64,000 bases of DNA, taken from Desulfobaculum bizertense DSM 18034 (GTDB lineage Bacteria; Desulfobacterota; Desulfovibrionia; Desulfovibrionales; Desulfovibrionaceae). This document shows, piece by piece, positions 24,025 through 32,453 of the stretch. The stretch covers positions 1-64,000 of the forward strand of contig NZ_FUYA01000001.1 of the NCBI RefSeq assembly GCF_900167065.1. The letters run 5' to 3'. Each line of letters starts with the position of its first letter. Position 1 is the first letter of the stretch. The position numbers and the translations under genes were made by a program. Under the pieces are notes generated by a model. The model worked only from the letters and a program-made list of their open reading frames with translations, was not told where the DNA came from and made no database searches.

Positions 24025-26667
24025 GTGCTGACTGCCAGTGATATCCGTAAAAAATTTCTTGAATACTTTGAGCGTAACGGCCACAAGCCCGTTGCCTCTT
24101 CTTCCCTTATCCCCAAGGATGACCCGAGCCTGCTGTTTGTTAACGCAGGCATGGTACAGTTCAAAAAGATTTATCAGGGACTGGAGACTCGCGACTACAA
24201 GCGTGCAACAACCTCCCAGAAATGCCTGCGCGTTGGCGGCAAGCACAACGATCTCGAAAACGTTGGCCGTACTGCCCGCCATCACACCTTTTTTGAGATG
24301 CTCGGCAACTTCTCTTTTGGTGACTACTTTAAGGAAGACGCCATGCGCTTTGCATGGGGCTTTATCACCGAAGAACTGAAACTGCCGAAAGACCGTCTCT
24401 ACATTACTATTTACAAAGACGACGACGAAGCCGCTGAGCTGTGGAAGAAAATCGCGGACATCCCGGACGACCATCTGTACCGCCTTGGCGAGAAGGATAA
24501 CTTCTGGTCCATGGGCGACACGGGTCCCTGCGGTCCCTGCTCCGAGATTCACATCGATCAGGGCGAGCATCTGTCCTGCGGTCCGAACTGCGGCATTGGC
24601 AAGTGTGACTGCGACCGGTTCCTCGAAATCTGGAACCTCGTGTTCATGCAGTACAACCAGCATGAGGACGGCACCCGCACGCCGCTTCCGCGTCCCAGCA
24701 TTGACACCGGCATGGGCCTTGAGCGTATCGCCGCTGTCTGTCAGGGCGTCTTCTCCAACTTTGACACTGACCTGTTCCAGTCCATCATTGGGTACATCAG
24801 TGAGCTGACTGGTGTTGGATACCGCACTGATGGCGAGGACGAAGACACCGCACTTCGCGTTATTGCTGACCACAGCCGCGCCATTGCCTTTATGATTGCT
24901 GACGGCATTCTGCCCTCCAACGAGGGTCGTGGCTACGTGCTGCGTCGCCTTATCCGCCGCGCTCTGCGGTTCGGTAAGCTCATCGGCATGAACGAGCCTT
25001 TCCTCTATAAGGTGGCTCTCAAGGTCGTTGAAGAGATGGGTGGTCATTATCCCGAGCTGGTACAGAATCAGGACTTCATGACTCGTGTTGTTCATGAGGA
25101 AGAAGAGCGCTTTGCCCAGACTCTGGACAAGGGACTGGCCATGCTCGAAGACGAGCTGAATGCGCTGCGCGAAGCAGGCAAAAAGACTGTCTCCGGTGAG
25201 ATTGCCTTTAAGCTGTACGACACCTACGGCTTCCCTCTGGACATCGTGAACGACGTCGCCGAGAAGCAGGGCTTTGAGGTGGATGAACCCGGATTCCACG
25301 AGTTCATGAAAGAGCAGAAAGCTCGTGCAAAGGCTGCCTGGAAGGGTGGAAAGGAACAGAGCCTTGCTGCTCGCTTCCGCACTTTGCTCGAAGAAGGCCT
25401 TCGCTCCGAGTTCGTCGGTTATGACTCTCTCGCTGCTGACTCCCGTATCGTTTCTCTCATGGGTGAAGACGCTGAGCCTGTTGAGAAGCTTTCCAAGGGC
25501 GAAAAAGGCTTTATCGTGAGCACCCGCACTCCCTTCTATGGTGAGTCCGGTGGTCAGTGTGGTGACACTGGCCTTATCTCTGCTCCCGAAGGTCGCGCGG
25601 TGGTCAACAACACCATCAAGCCTGCTGCAAACCTGACTGTGCATGATGTGACTGTTGACGACGGTACCATTTATGCCGACCAGGAAGTCGTTCTGGACGT
25701 TAACGAGGAGCAGCGTCTTGCTGCGGCCCGTAACCACACAGTGACTCACCTTTTGCAGGCCGCTCTCCAGAGTGTTTTGGGCGATCACGTCAAGCAGGCT
25801 GGTTCTCACGTTGAGACCGATCGCCTTCGCTTTGACTTCACGCACATTTCTGCAATGACTCCCGAGGAGCTTCGCGAAGTTGAAATCCTCGTGAATAAGG
25901 CCATCATGGCCGATCTTCCGGTCAACGTGAGCGAAATGTGTTACGACGACGCCGTCGCAAAGGGCGCAATGGCTCTCTTTGGCGAGAAGTATGGCGATGA
26001 TGTCCGCGTTGTCGAAGTCCCCAACACCTCTATCGAGCTGTGTGGCGGTACTCATCTTTCCCGCACCGGTCAGGCTGGCATGTTTACCATTCTTTCCGAG
26101 TCCGGCATTGCCGCTGGCCAGCGCCGCATTGAGGCTGCAACTGGCTGGGGCGCTCTCGAAGTTGCTCGTCAGCAGCGCGCCGTTACCGAGGATGCTGCAA
26201 AGCTTCTCAAGGGCAAGCCCGAGGAAGTTGTTGAGCGCATCCGCGGTCTCCAGAAGGATGTCAAAACTCTTCGCAAGGACATTGAAAAGATTTCCGCTCA
26301 GGCTGCTTCCAGCAAGGGCGGCGATTTGATGGACGCTCTCGAAGAGATTGGTGGCGTGAAAGTTCTTGCTGCCAAGGTTGCCGCTGCGAACATGGGCGCT
26401 CTGCGTACCCTCATGGACGACGTTCGTTCCAAGGTTAGCTCTGGCGTCGCCGCTCTCGTTTGCGAGAATGACGGCAAGGTCAGCATGGCAATTTATGTCT
26501 CCAAGGACCTCCACGGTCGTTTCACTGCTCCCGCCCTCATCAAGGAAGTTGCTTCCGAGGTTGGCGGCTCCGGTGGCGGTCGTCCAGATATGGCTCAGGC
26601 TGGTGGCAATCGCCCCGAAGGCATTGACGCAGCCCTCACCAAACTGAAAGAAATCGTCGGAGCATAG
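24025..26667 (+). CDS. alaS: Alanyl-tRNA synthetase (880 aa)
   Basis: Charges tRNA-Ala and edits mischarged Ser/Gly. Class II aminoacylation domain at the N-terminus ([28 protein letters not shown]), editing domain with [11 protein letters not shown] and [13 protein letters not shown] zinc-binding motifs, and a C-terminal Gly-rich DHHA1 domain ending [12 protein letters not shown]. Full length. Starts with GTG at 24025, with AGGAG 8 nt upstream. The very long open frame on the opposite strand (23908-26691) is a codon-bias shadow. Confidence 0.98.
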   Translation: MLTASDIRKKFLEYFERNGHKPVASSSLIPKDDPSLLFVNAGMVQFKKIYQGLETRDYKRATTSQKCLRVGGKHNDLENVGRTARHHTFFEMLGNFSFGDYFKEDAMRFAWGFITEELKLPKDRLYITIYKDDDEAAELWKKIADIPDDHLYRLGEKDNFWSMGDTGPCGPCSEIHIDQGEHLSCGPNCGIGKCDCDRFLEIWNLVFMQYNQHEDGTRTPLPRPSIDTGMGLERIAAVCQGVFSNFDTDLFQSIIGYISELTGVGYRTDGEDEDTALRVIADHSRAIAFMIADGILPSNEGRGYVLRRLIRRALRFGKLIGMNEPFLYKVALKVVEEMGGHYPELVQNQDFMTRVVHEEEERFAQTLDKGLAMLEDELNALREAGKKTVSGEIAFKLYDTYGFPLDIVNDVAEKQGFEVDEPGFHEFMKEQKARAKAAWKGGKEQSLAARFRTLLEEGLRSEFVGYDSLAADSRIVSLMGEDAEPVEKLSKGEKGFIVSTRTPFYGESGGQCGDTGLISAPEGRAVVNNTIKPAANLTVHDVTVDDGTIYADQEVVLDVNEEQRLAAARNHTVTHLLQAALQSVLGDHVKQAGSHVETDRLRFDFTHISAMTPEELREVEILVNKAIMADLPVNVSEMCYDDAVAKGAMALFGEKYGDDVRVVEVPNTSIELCGGTHLSRTGQAGMFTILSESGIAAGQRRIEAATGWGALEVARQQRAVTEDAAKLLKGKPEEVVERIRGLQKDVKTLRKDIEKISAQAASSKGGDLMDALEEIGGVKVLAAKVAAANMGALRTLMDDVRSKVSSGVAALVCENDGKVSMAIYVSKDLHGRFTAPALIKEVASEVGGSGGGRPDMAQAGGNRPEGIDAALTKLKEIVGA

Positions 26668-26691
26668 TTCCTCGACTCTTTTGCACATCAA

Positions 26692-26724
26692 AGGCCGTTA
26701 CCCGTTCTTGGGTGGCGGCCTTTT
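26692..26724 (+). terminator. Intrinsic terminator after alaS
   Basis: AAGGCCG-ttACCC / GGGTgg-CGGCCTT stem with a T-rich tail, immediately before repeat element copy 4. Confidence 0.8.
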
Positions 26725-26759
26725 CTTCTTTCATTTAGGATAAATTCGTGGAGTGGGGT

Positions 26760-27185
26760 TACGAGATCCTGTCTCGCGCTCTGCAAGAGTGTGAGGGGGG
26801 GAGGTGTTGTTTTATTGGGGCGCTGCCCCAAACCCTGCAAGGGGCGCTGCCCCTTGACCCCGCCCAAGGACGAGGCCCTTGGGAATCCCGATTTCGCTGG
26901 GCTATGGGGCTGAGTGGGATGAGAGCTATGCTCTCCTCTCCATCAGCCCCATATTCCAGCTAGTGGCGTTTCCCGAACGCGTGTTTTTTGCCCTGTTCAC
27001 CCGTTTTTCTTTCTGAACGCAAGCGTTCAGAAAGAAAATGGTGGCAACTCGCAGAAGAGAAAGAAGCTCTCGACGTTATGCCCAACAAGTTTGAATTTCA
27101 TTCACGCGAAGCGTGGAGGGAATTCAAACTCGCTGAGGATACGTAAGGGAATCATTCCCTTACGCGGGGTCCGGGGCTGGCCCCG
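26760..27185 (-). repeat. Mosaic multi-hairpin element, copy 4 (inverted)
   Basis: The only copy in reverse orientation in the window, between the alaS terminator and the MATE gene. Read on the minus strand: hairpin A at 27088-27130, type ii with three mismatches; hairpin 3 at 27005-27038, 16-bp perfect arms; hairpin B gamma cassette, arms 26897-26913 and 26943-26959 with two mismatches; then the invariant tail. The gamma stem here reads GGGGCTGA/TCAGCCCC where copy 3 has GGGGTTGA/TCAACCCC, a compensated change. Confidence 0.9.
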
Positions 27186-27240
27186 GTTCATTCTTTTTCT
27201 TCTCCTTTTTCTTCTTTTTTTTAACACATAGAAAAAATAT

Positions 27241-28617
27241 ATGCCGACAGAGAAAGCGTCCTACAGGGCGATATGGAATTTATCGTGGCCGCAGATACTG
27301 ATGATGTTCTTCCACTTCTGGGTGGGGTTCATTGATGTGTACGTTGCGGGGAAGCTGAACCGCGAGGTGCAGGCGTCGCTGGGGCTTATCACGAACTGTC
27401 TTTTTTTCTTGCTGATTATAGCGCAGAGCGTTGCGAATGGTGCTGTTGCGGCGGTAAGTCAGTCAATGGGGGCGGAGCTGAAGCGCCGAGCGCAGCGCTA
27501 CATTGGGCTGTGTATGGAGCTGGCGCTTCTGGGTGGCGTTGCCATCATGGGTGTTGGGCTGCTGTTCCGGGATGAGCTGCTGCTTCTGCTACAGGTACCG
27601 CCAGAGATTCAGTCAATTACGAGCGAATTTTTGGGTGTCTACGCACTGCTTCTGCCGAGTTATTATTTGCTGCTTATAACGAATGCGGTGTTCCGGGCGC
27701 GCAAGGAAGTGATGCTTCCGCTTTTTGCCATGATTTTGATAACCGTGGTGAACACTGCGGCGGATTTTGGCCTTGGCCTGGGGATGTGGGGTTTGCCCAG
27801 AATGGGCTACCGTGGGCTTGCCTGGGCGACGTTCTGGTCTGTTATGGCAGGCTCGGCGCTGAACCTGTTTCAGATATGGCGCAAGGGGCTGCTCACGAGC
27901 GAGACATTTCCTCCAATGCGCTGGATACGGAGTGCGCTGCCATACCTGTATAAGGTCGCGTGGCCTGCCGGGCTGATGCAGGTCTTGTGGCAAACGGGCT
28001 ACCTTGTACTCTTTGCCATTGTAGCGCGGCTACCCGTGGAAAACATTTCTGCTCTGGCAGGCATGACTGTTGGGCTTCGGGTCGAGGCGGTTCTTTTTTT
28101 GCCGGGCGTGGCGTTTAACATGACGGCGAGTGTGCTGGTGGGCAATGCGCTTGGCGCGGGGAATCCTGATCTGGCGCGCCGCTATGGTTTTCAGGTTTGG
28201 GGCGTTGGTGTTGTTGGAATGAGCCTCGTCACGATGATCGTGTGGCAGTATATTCCTGAGCTGTGTCGATTCATGACGCCTGATCTGGCCGTGCAGCCAC
28301 AAATGGCGGATTATCTTTTTTATAATTTGATTGCCATTCCCTTTACACTGACCAGTATTATCATTGGCGGAGCACTCAACGGTGCTGGCGCGACGTGGTA
28401 TCCTATGTGGATATTTGGCTTCACTGTCTGGTGTTTTCGGCTGCCAATGGCGTGGTACCTTGGGCACGAGATTATGCAGTCATCCACTGGTGTGTGGATA
28501 TCACAGCTGAGTTCACAGGTTGTTCAGGCCGCATTGCTGCTGGGCGTTTTTGCCTATGGAAATTGGCAGCGTTTTGGGCTTATGAGCAAAAGAAAGAAAA
28601 ATGGGAAGAGTGCCTAA
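27241..28617 (+). CDS. MATE-family efflux transporter (458 aa)
   Basis: Twelve-helix cation-coupled exporter of the MATE family: N-terminal WNLSWPQILMMFFHFWVGFIDVYVAG and internal GMTVGLRVEAVLFLPGVAFNMTASVLVGNALGAG are characteristic, in two homologous halves. Substrate unknown. The ATG has no Shine-Dalgarno sequence; upstream is a 40-bp pyrimidine tract and an AT-rich spacer after repeat element copy 4. The stop is followed after 44 nt by the DUF2156 gene, so the two may be co-transcribed. Confidence 0.9.
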   Translation: MPTEKASYRAIWNLSWPQILMMFFHFWVGFIDVYVAGKLNREVQASLGLITNCLFFLLIIAQSVANGAVAAVSQSMGAELKRRAQRYIGLCMELALLGGVAIMGVGLLFRDELLLLLQVPPEIQSITSEFLGVYALLLPSYYLLLITNAVFRARKEVMLPLFAMILITVVNTAADFGLGLGMWGLPRMGYRGLAWATFWSVMAGSALNLFQIWRKGLLTSETFPPMRWIRSALPYLYKVAWPAGLMQVLWQTGYLVLFAIVARLPVENISALAGMTVGLRVEAVLFLPGVAFNMTASVLVGNALGAGNPDLARRYGFQVWGVGVVGMSLVTMIVWQYIPELCRFMTPDLAVQPQMADYLFYNLIAIPFTLTSIIIGGALNGAGATWYPMWIFGFTVWCFRLPMAWYLGHEIMQSSTGVWISQLSSQVVQAALLLGVFAYGNWQRFGLMSKRKKNGKSA

Positions 28618-28661
28618 CGCTAGGCCTTGATGAATATTCACGAGCTGAGAACGGAGGAAAC

Positions 28662-29543
28662 ATGGACCCTGTTTTTGAACCGGTGTCGCTTGCGCGGCAG
28701 GAAGACTACCGAAAACGCTTTGCACGCTGTCCGCAAAAGGCGTCTGACTACAGCTTTGTGAATCTGTGGGGATGGGCCGAAGAATATGGTCTTGAGTGGT
28801 ACTTTGGCCCAAAGCTGACGTGGATACGTCAGACTCGTCCCGAAACGGTTTATTGGGCACCGATTGGCCCGTGGGAAGAAGTCGACTGGGATGCGTGCCC
28901 ACTGACAAAAGATCTGAGTTCCGCGTACATTCGAGTGCCAGAGACCCTGATGGGGATGTGGAAAGAGCACTTTGGGGAACGCATTCAGATTGAAGAGGCG
29001 CGCGAGCACTGGGACTATCTTTATGATGTGCAGGAGCTTTGCGAGTTGCGCGGAAAACGTTTCCATAAGAAAAAGAATCTGCTCAACCAGTTTCGGAAGG
29101 CGTACGATTATCACTACCACTCCATGACCCCGGACTGCGTTGAGGCCGCTCTTGATATGCAGTCGGAGTGGATGGCATGGCGTGATGAGGAGTCTCAGCA
29201 GACCTTGGCTGCAGAGAATCATGCTATTTCACGCGTTCTCAAGAGCTGGGATGCCTTGTGTGGTGTCTTTGGTGGTGTGATCGAAGTGGAGGGCAAGCAG
29301 GCCGCGTACACGGTTGCAGAATGCCTTTCTGATGATCAGCTTGTGATTCATTTTGAAAAAGGACACACCAACTTTAAGGGCGTGTATCAGGCCATTAACC
29401 ATATGTTTCTTTCTGAGGATGCACCGGGCTACGACGTGGTGAACCGGGAGCAGGATCTTGGTGACCCCGGTCTGCGAAAGGCCAAGGAATCATACAATCC
29501 TGTTGGGTATCTCAAGAAGTTTCGGGTGAAATTTATTTCGTAA
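28662..29543 (+). CDS. DUF2156 (GNAT-like) protein (293 aa)
   Basis: Matches DUF2156, an acyltransferase-fold family related to the soluble domain of lysyl-phosphatidylglycerol synthase. Features: FVNLWGWAEEYGLEW, KKNLLNQFRKAYDY (characteristic HKKKNxxNxF stretch), and the C-terminal INHMFLSEDAPGYDVVNREQDLGDPGLRKAKESYNP. No membrane part, so it is the stand-alone form. Function of these is not settled. ATG at 28662 behind GGAGG; upstream open frame overlaps the MATE gene and is not used. Confidence 0.88.
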   Translation: MDPVFEPVSLARQEDYRKRFARCPQKASDYSFVNLWGWAEEYGLEWYFGPKLTWIRQTRPETVYWAPIGPWEEVDWDACPLTKDLSSAYIRVPETLMGMWKEHFGERIQIEEAREHWDYLYDVQELCELRGKRFHKKKNLLNQFRKAYDYHYHSMTPDCVEAALDMQSEWMAWRDEESQQTLAAENHAISRVLKSWDALCGVFGGVIEVEGKQAAYTVAECLSDDQLVIHFEKGHTNFKGVYQAINHMFLSEDAPGYDVVNREQDLGDPGLRKAKESYNPVGYLKKFRVKFIS

Positions 29544-29573
29544 CTCCATCTCTCTGAGCACAAGGAAGGCCCC

Positions 29574-30794
29574 ATGCATTTGAGTTTGCGTATCGCCCTG
29601 AGTTCTCTTCGAACCCACAAGCTGCGGACCATACTCGCGATGCTTGGGGTCTTTTTAGGTGCGCTCGCCCTCACCGGAGTGCAGCACATGTCTACAGCGA
29701 TGGTCCGCAAGGCCGAAGTCGAGATTGAAAAGCTTGGTCCGGATCTTTTTATGGCTCGATCAGGGCGCATTCGCTGGCGGCGCAGTGGGGCAAAAGTCAA
29801 GAATACCGCCTCAAATTTTACCATTGCCGATGCCAAAGCGCTTGAGAATGGTATGCCTTCAGCGCTTTCTGCTGCGCCCTTTACGCAGGCAACCATGCAG
29901 GTGCATGCCGGTGCAACAAAGATCCCCAGTGTACTTATTGGCAGTACTCCTGCCTTTGAATTTATTCGCAATGCCACACCTCGCATAGGCCGTTTTTTCA
30001 ATGAGCAGGAGCTTGAAACTCGCGCGATGGTTTGTGTGCTCGGGTCCAAGATTGCGGGACGTCTTTTTGGCTCGCCAGATCTCGCCCTTGGCAAAACTGT
30101 TCTCTATTATCGGGCACGGCTTCGCGTCATTGGTGTGATGCCCGCACGTGGTGGCGACATTGTTGGAACCGATCAGGATGAGCAGGTTTTTGTGCCTCTC
30201 TCAACCTACATGCGGCGCATGGCCAACGTCGACAACATTACCGGCGTATACATTCAGCTTGCCAAGGGTTCAGACTTTGAAGCCGCGAAGCAGCAGGCAA
30301 CGCGCATTCTTCGTTACAGGCATCGGATCAAGGTCGGGCAACTTGATGATTTTGCCGTGCTCACTGCTCGTGACACGATTTCTCTTCAGACACAGGCTCT
30401 CGACCTCGTGAGTGTTTTGGGGCTGCTCAGCTCCACCGTGTCTTTTGCCGTTGGCGGTCTCGGCATTCTTTCCATTATGATTCTTCTCGTTCGCTCTCGG
30501 CGTATGGAAATTGGCATTCGGCGCGCCGTGGGTGCCCGCCGCTCTGACATTATTTTTCAGTTTCTTCTTGAAGCAGGTGTCCTCTCTGGCGTCGGCGGCT
30601 TCTTTGGCGTTCTTGTCGCCCTCCTTCTTGTCTCTTTTGTCTACGTTGTCGGCGGATTCCCTTTTGTATATCGCCCCATTCTTATGGTGGGCATTTTGCT
30701 TGGTTCTGTCCTTCTCGGTGTGCTCGCTGGCGTCTATCCCGCGTGGCAGGCCTCGCGTTACGAGGTTCTCGATATTTTACGCAGCGAAGGCTAG
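29574..30794 (+). CDS. MacB/FtsX-type ABC transporter permease (406 aa)
   Basis: N-terminal helix (SLRTHKLRTILAMLGVFLGALAL), large extracytoplasmic MacB-type domain (about 45-270), then three helices carrying the FtsX motif (RRMEIGIRRAVGARRSDIIFQFLLEA). Such permeases export lipoproteins, peptides or antibiotics with a separate MacB-type ATPase and often a membrane-fusion protein. No ATPase or fusion protein gene is adjacent, so it is an orphan here. AAGGAAGG before the ATG. The stop codon lies at the left edge of repeat element copy 5. Confidence 0.88.
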   Translation: MHLSLRIALSSLRTHKLRTILAMLGVFLGALALTGVQHMSTAMVRKAEVEIEKLGPDLFMARSGRIRWRRSGAKVKNTASNFTIADAKALENGMPSALSAAPFTQATMQVHAGATKIPSVLIGSTPAFEFIRNATPRIGRFFNEQELETRAMVCVLGSKIAGRLFGSPDLALGKTVLYYRARLRVIGVMPARGGDIVGTDQDEQVFVPLSTYMRRMANVDNITGVYIQLAKGSDFEAAKQQATRILRYRHRIKVGQLDDFAVLTARDTISLQTQALDLVSVLGLLSSTVSFAVGGLGILSIMILLVRSRRMEIGIRRAVGARRSDIIFQFLLEAGVLSGVGGFFGVLVALLLVSFVYVVGGFPFVYRPILMVGILLGSVLLGVLAGVYPAWQASRYEVLDILRSEG

Positions 30795-30799
30795 CTAGG

Positions 30800-31282
30800 T
30801 GAGTGGGGGGAGAGTTGGAGCGGGTGGGTGAGGAAGATTGGGGGCCTGCCCCAGCACGTTAGTGCTGGATGGGCGGGTGGGGGAAGTTGGGGGCCTGCCC
30901 CCAAACCCCCGCGTAAGGGAATGATTCCCTTACGTATCCTCATCGAGTTTAAAAGCCGTGCAAGCTTCGCTTGCACGGCTTTTAAACTTGTTGGGCATAA
31001 CGTCGAGAGCTTCTTTCTCTTTCCCGTGCGTTGCCACCATTTTCTTTCTGAACGCGAGCGTTCAGAAAGAAAATAAGTGCGGTCTGGAAAAGGCAGAAGA
31101 ACACGCGTTAGGGAAACGCCCACTAGACCAAAATTAAAGGGCCGGATGTAAGGGAAAGCCAACGGCTTTCACACATCCGGCCCTTTAATTTTGGGCGAAA
31201 GCGGGATTCCCAAGGGCCTCGTCCTTGGGCGGGGTCAAGGGGCAGCGCCCCTTGCAGAGCACGAGACGGAGTCTCGTAAACC
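30800..31282 (+). repeat. Mosaic multi-hairpin element, copy 5 (best-preserved)
   Basis: Between the ABC permease and hsp20. In order: CCAGCAC/GTGCTGG (30851-30868); TTGGGGGC/GCCCCCAA; CGTAAGGGAA/TTCCCTTACG; hairpin A 30946-30988, type i, 20-bp perfect arms, loop TTC; hairpin 3 31040-31073, 16-bp perfect arms; nested hairpin B type alpha, 22-bp perfect outer arms 31128-31149 and 31173-31194; CCCAAGG/CCTTGGG; CAAGGGGC/GCCCCTTG; final ACGAGAC/GTCTCGT (31261-31277). It lacks the TTGGGGC/GCCCCAA stem that ends copies 1-4. The right end faces the hsp20 promoter. Confidence 0.92.
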
Positions 31283-31366
31283 CAGCCCCTCAAAAAAAGT
31301 GAAGTCTGGAAAGTGTTGAATAGCGTGGGTTGATGCGAAAAGTTGAAAAAAATGAACGAGGTGATG

Positions 31367-31394
31367 TTGACAGTTTGGGAAGTGGAATTATTTT
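31367..31394 (+). promoter_or_regulatory. Candidate promoter of the hsp20 pair
   Basis: TTGACA (31367-31372), 16-bp spacer, TATTTT (31389-31394), 28 nt before the first hsp20 start. No clear heat-shock-sigma or CIRCE pattern is seen here. Confidence 0.4.
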
Positions 31395-31421
31395 CTATTG
31401 CATCAAACGGAGGTGAAAGAA

Positions 31422-31832
31422 ATGGTTATTGATTTTGGATCATTTTATGACTTTCCGCATGACATAGATGCGCTTTTTCAGGAGATGATGCGCCCGAATT
31501 CTTTTAGTCGGAGTCGAGCATCATATCCTCAGGTTAATATAAGTGAAGATTCAGATGCTCTTTACATTGATGCGCGTATGCCAGGCGTGAAACTTGAAGA
31601 CATAGATCTCGAAGTTACAGAGAATGATCTTGTTTTGAAGGGAGAGCGCAAGGCAGAGGAGGCGAAATACTATCGCCAGGAGCGCGGTTCTGGTCAGTTC
31701 CAGAGAGTATTCCATCTTTCGTCTCGGGTTGACCATGATGGTGTAAAGGCAACGCTTCGCAACGGTATTCTTGAGATTGTTTTGCCCAAGGCAGAAGCAG
31801 TTAAGCCCCGCAAGATTGCGATTTCGGCATAA
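31422..31832 (+). CDS. Small heat-shock protein Hsp20, first of pair (136 aa)
   Basis: Alpha-crystallin-domain holdase. Conserved pieces: PQVNISEDSDALYIDARMPGVKLEDIDLEV at the domain start, FQRVFHLSSRVDHDGVKATLRNGILEIVLPK near the end (A-x-x-x-NGVL-type motif), and a short C-terminal tail with KIAI, the IxI-type anchor. ATG at 31422 has GGAGG 8 nt upstream. Overlaps no other gene; the second hsp20 starts 16 nt after its stop. Confidence 0.95.
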   Translation: MVIDFGSFYDFPHDIDALFQEMMRPNSFSRSRASYPQVNISEDSDALYIDARMPGVKLEDIDLEVTENDLVLKGERKAEEAKYYRQERGSGQFQRVFHLSSRVDHDGVKATLRNGILEIVLPKAEAVKPRKIAISA

Positions 31833-31848
31833 AAAGGAGGTTCATGAA

Positions 31849-32217
31849 ATGTCTCAGGATGTAGCAAGAACTGAAGAGCGCTCTTTTGAGCGTGTGATTC
31901 CGAATGCTGACGTCGTCGTGCGGGAAGACGGCTGGCACATAGTGCTGGACATGCCGGGCGTGAGCAAAGACGAGCTGGTGATTGATTTGCAGGACCGCGA
32001 TTTGCGGGTGCAGGGCAAGAGTAGCTGTGGAGACTGCGGCGAAAGGTCCTGCCTGCGGCATGAGTTTGCACCAGTGGAATATGTCAGAAGTTTTTCGCTG
32101 TCTGATGAAATTGATAGGGCGAAGATTACGGCCAACTTCGAAAACGGTGTTCTGGATGTGCATCTGCCAGAGGCAGAGAGTGCCAAGCCGCGCAAGATTG
32201 AGATCCAGACTGCCTAG
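31849..32217 (+). CDS. Small heat-shock protein Hsp20 with a Cys-rich loop (122 aa)
   Basis: A second alpha-crystallin protein, diverged from its neighbour but with the same landmarks: DVVVREDGWHIVLDMPGVSKDELVIDL, then ITANFENGVLDVHLP and C-terminal KIEIQ anchor. Between them the loop that normally holds charged residues has C60, C63 and C68 (SSCGDCGERSCLRHE), which could bind metal or form disulfides; I know no defined motif for it. AGGAGG lies before ATG 31849. Co-transcribed with the first hsp20. Confidence 0.93.
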   Translation: MSQDVARTEERSFERVIPNADVVVREDGWHIVLDMPGVSKDELVIDLQDRDLRVQGKSSCGDCGERSCLRHEFAPVEYVRSFSLSDEIDRAKITANFENGVLDVHLPEAESAKPRKIEIQTA

Positions 32218-32263
32218 CCCTGATGTGTATTGCGCTACACAGTAGCGTTCAAATATACGGTGT

Positions 32264-32304
32264 GGCTCCAGCCAGCATTCGTCCTTCCCTACTTTGCTGG
32301 AGCC
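32264..32304 (+). terminator. Hairpin after the hsp20 pair
   Basis: GGCTCCAGC/GCTGGAGCC, 9-bp perfect stem with a 23-nt loop, no strong T-run. Confidence 0.5.
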
Positions 32305-32416
32305 ATGCCCCTCAAAATTTGTAACGATAATACCGAGCAGAAGAACGACAGGAAGACTCCTCAAGAGCTACGGGATTGCCCGCCCAAGGCTCAGTGAATG
32401 CTCCCCTCCATCCCCC

Positions 32417-32447
32417 CATGAAAGCCCGTTCCATTGTGGAGCGGGCT
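32417..32447. terminator. Terminator at the end of the minus-strand signalling operon
   Basis: AAAGCCCG-TTCC / GGAG-CGGGCTTT stem with T-rich flanks on both strands, just past the stop of the phosphatase gene at 32454. Confidence 0.8.
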
Positions 32448-32453
32448 TTTGTT

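Noticed and set aside
23908-26691. 927-codon open frame antisense to alaS
   Set aside because: It mirrors alaS codon bias; no ribosome site, no domains, and alaS is unquestionable. Similar shadows oppose feoB (2614-4023) and groEL (40195-41916).
26760-27185. The repeats as a CRISPR array or integron attC sites
   Set aside because: Copies are single, dispersed by kilobases, 430-580 bp long and multi-hairpin; no cas genes, integrase or short regular spacers.
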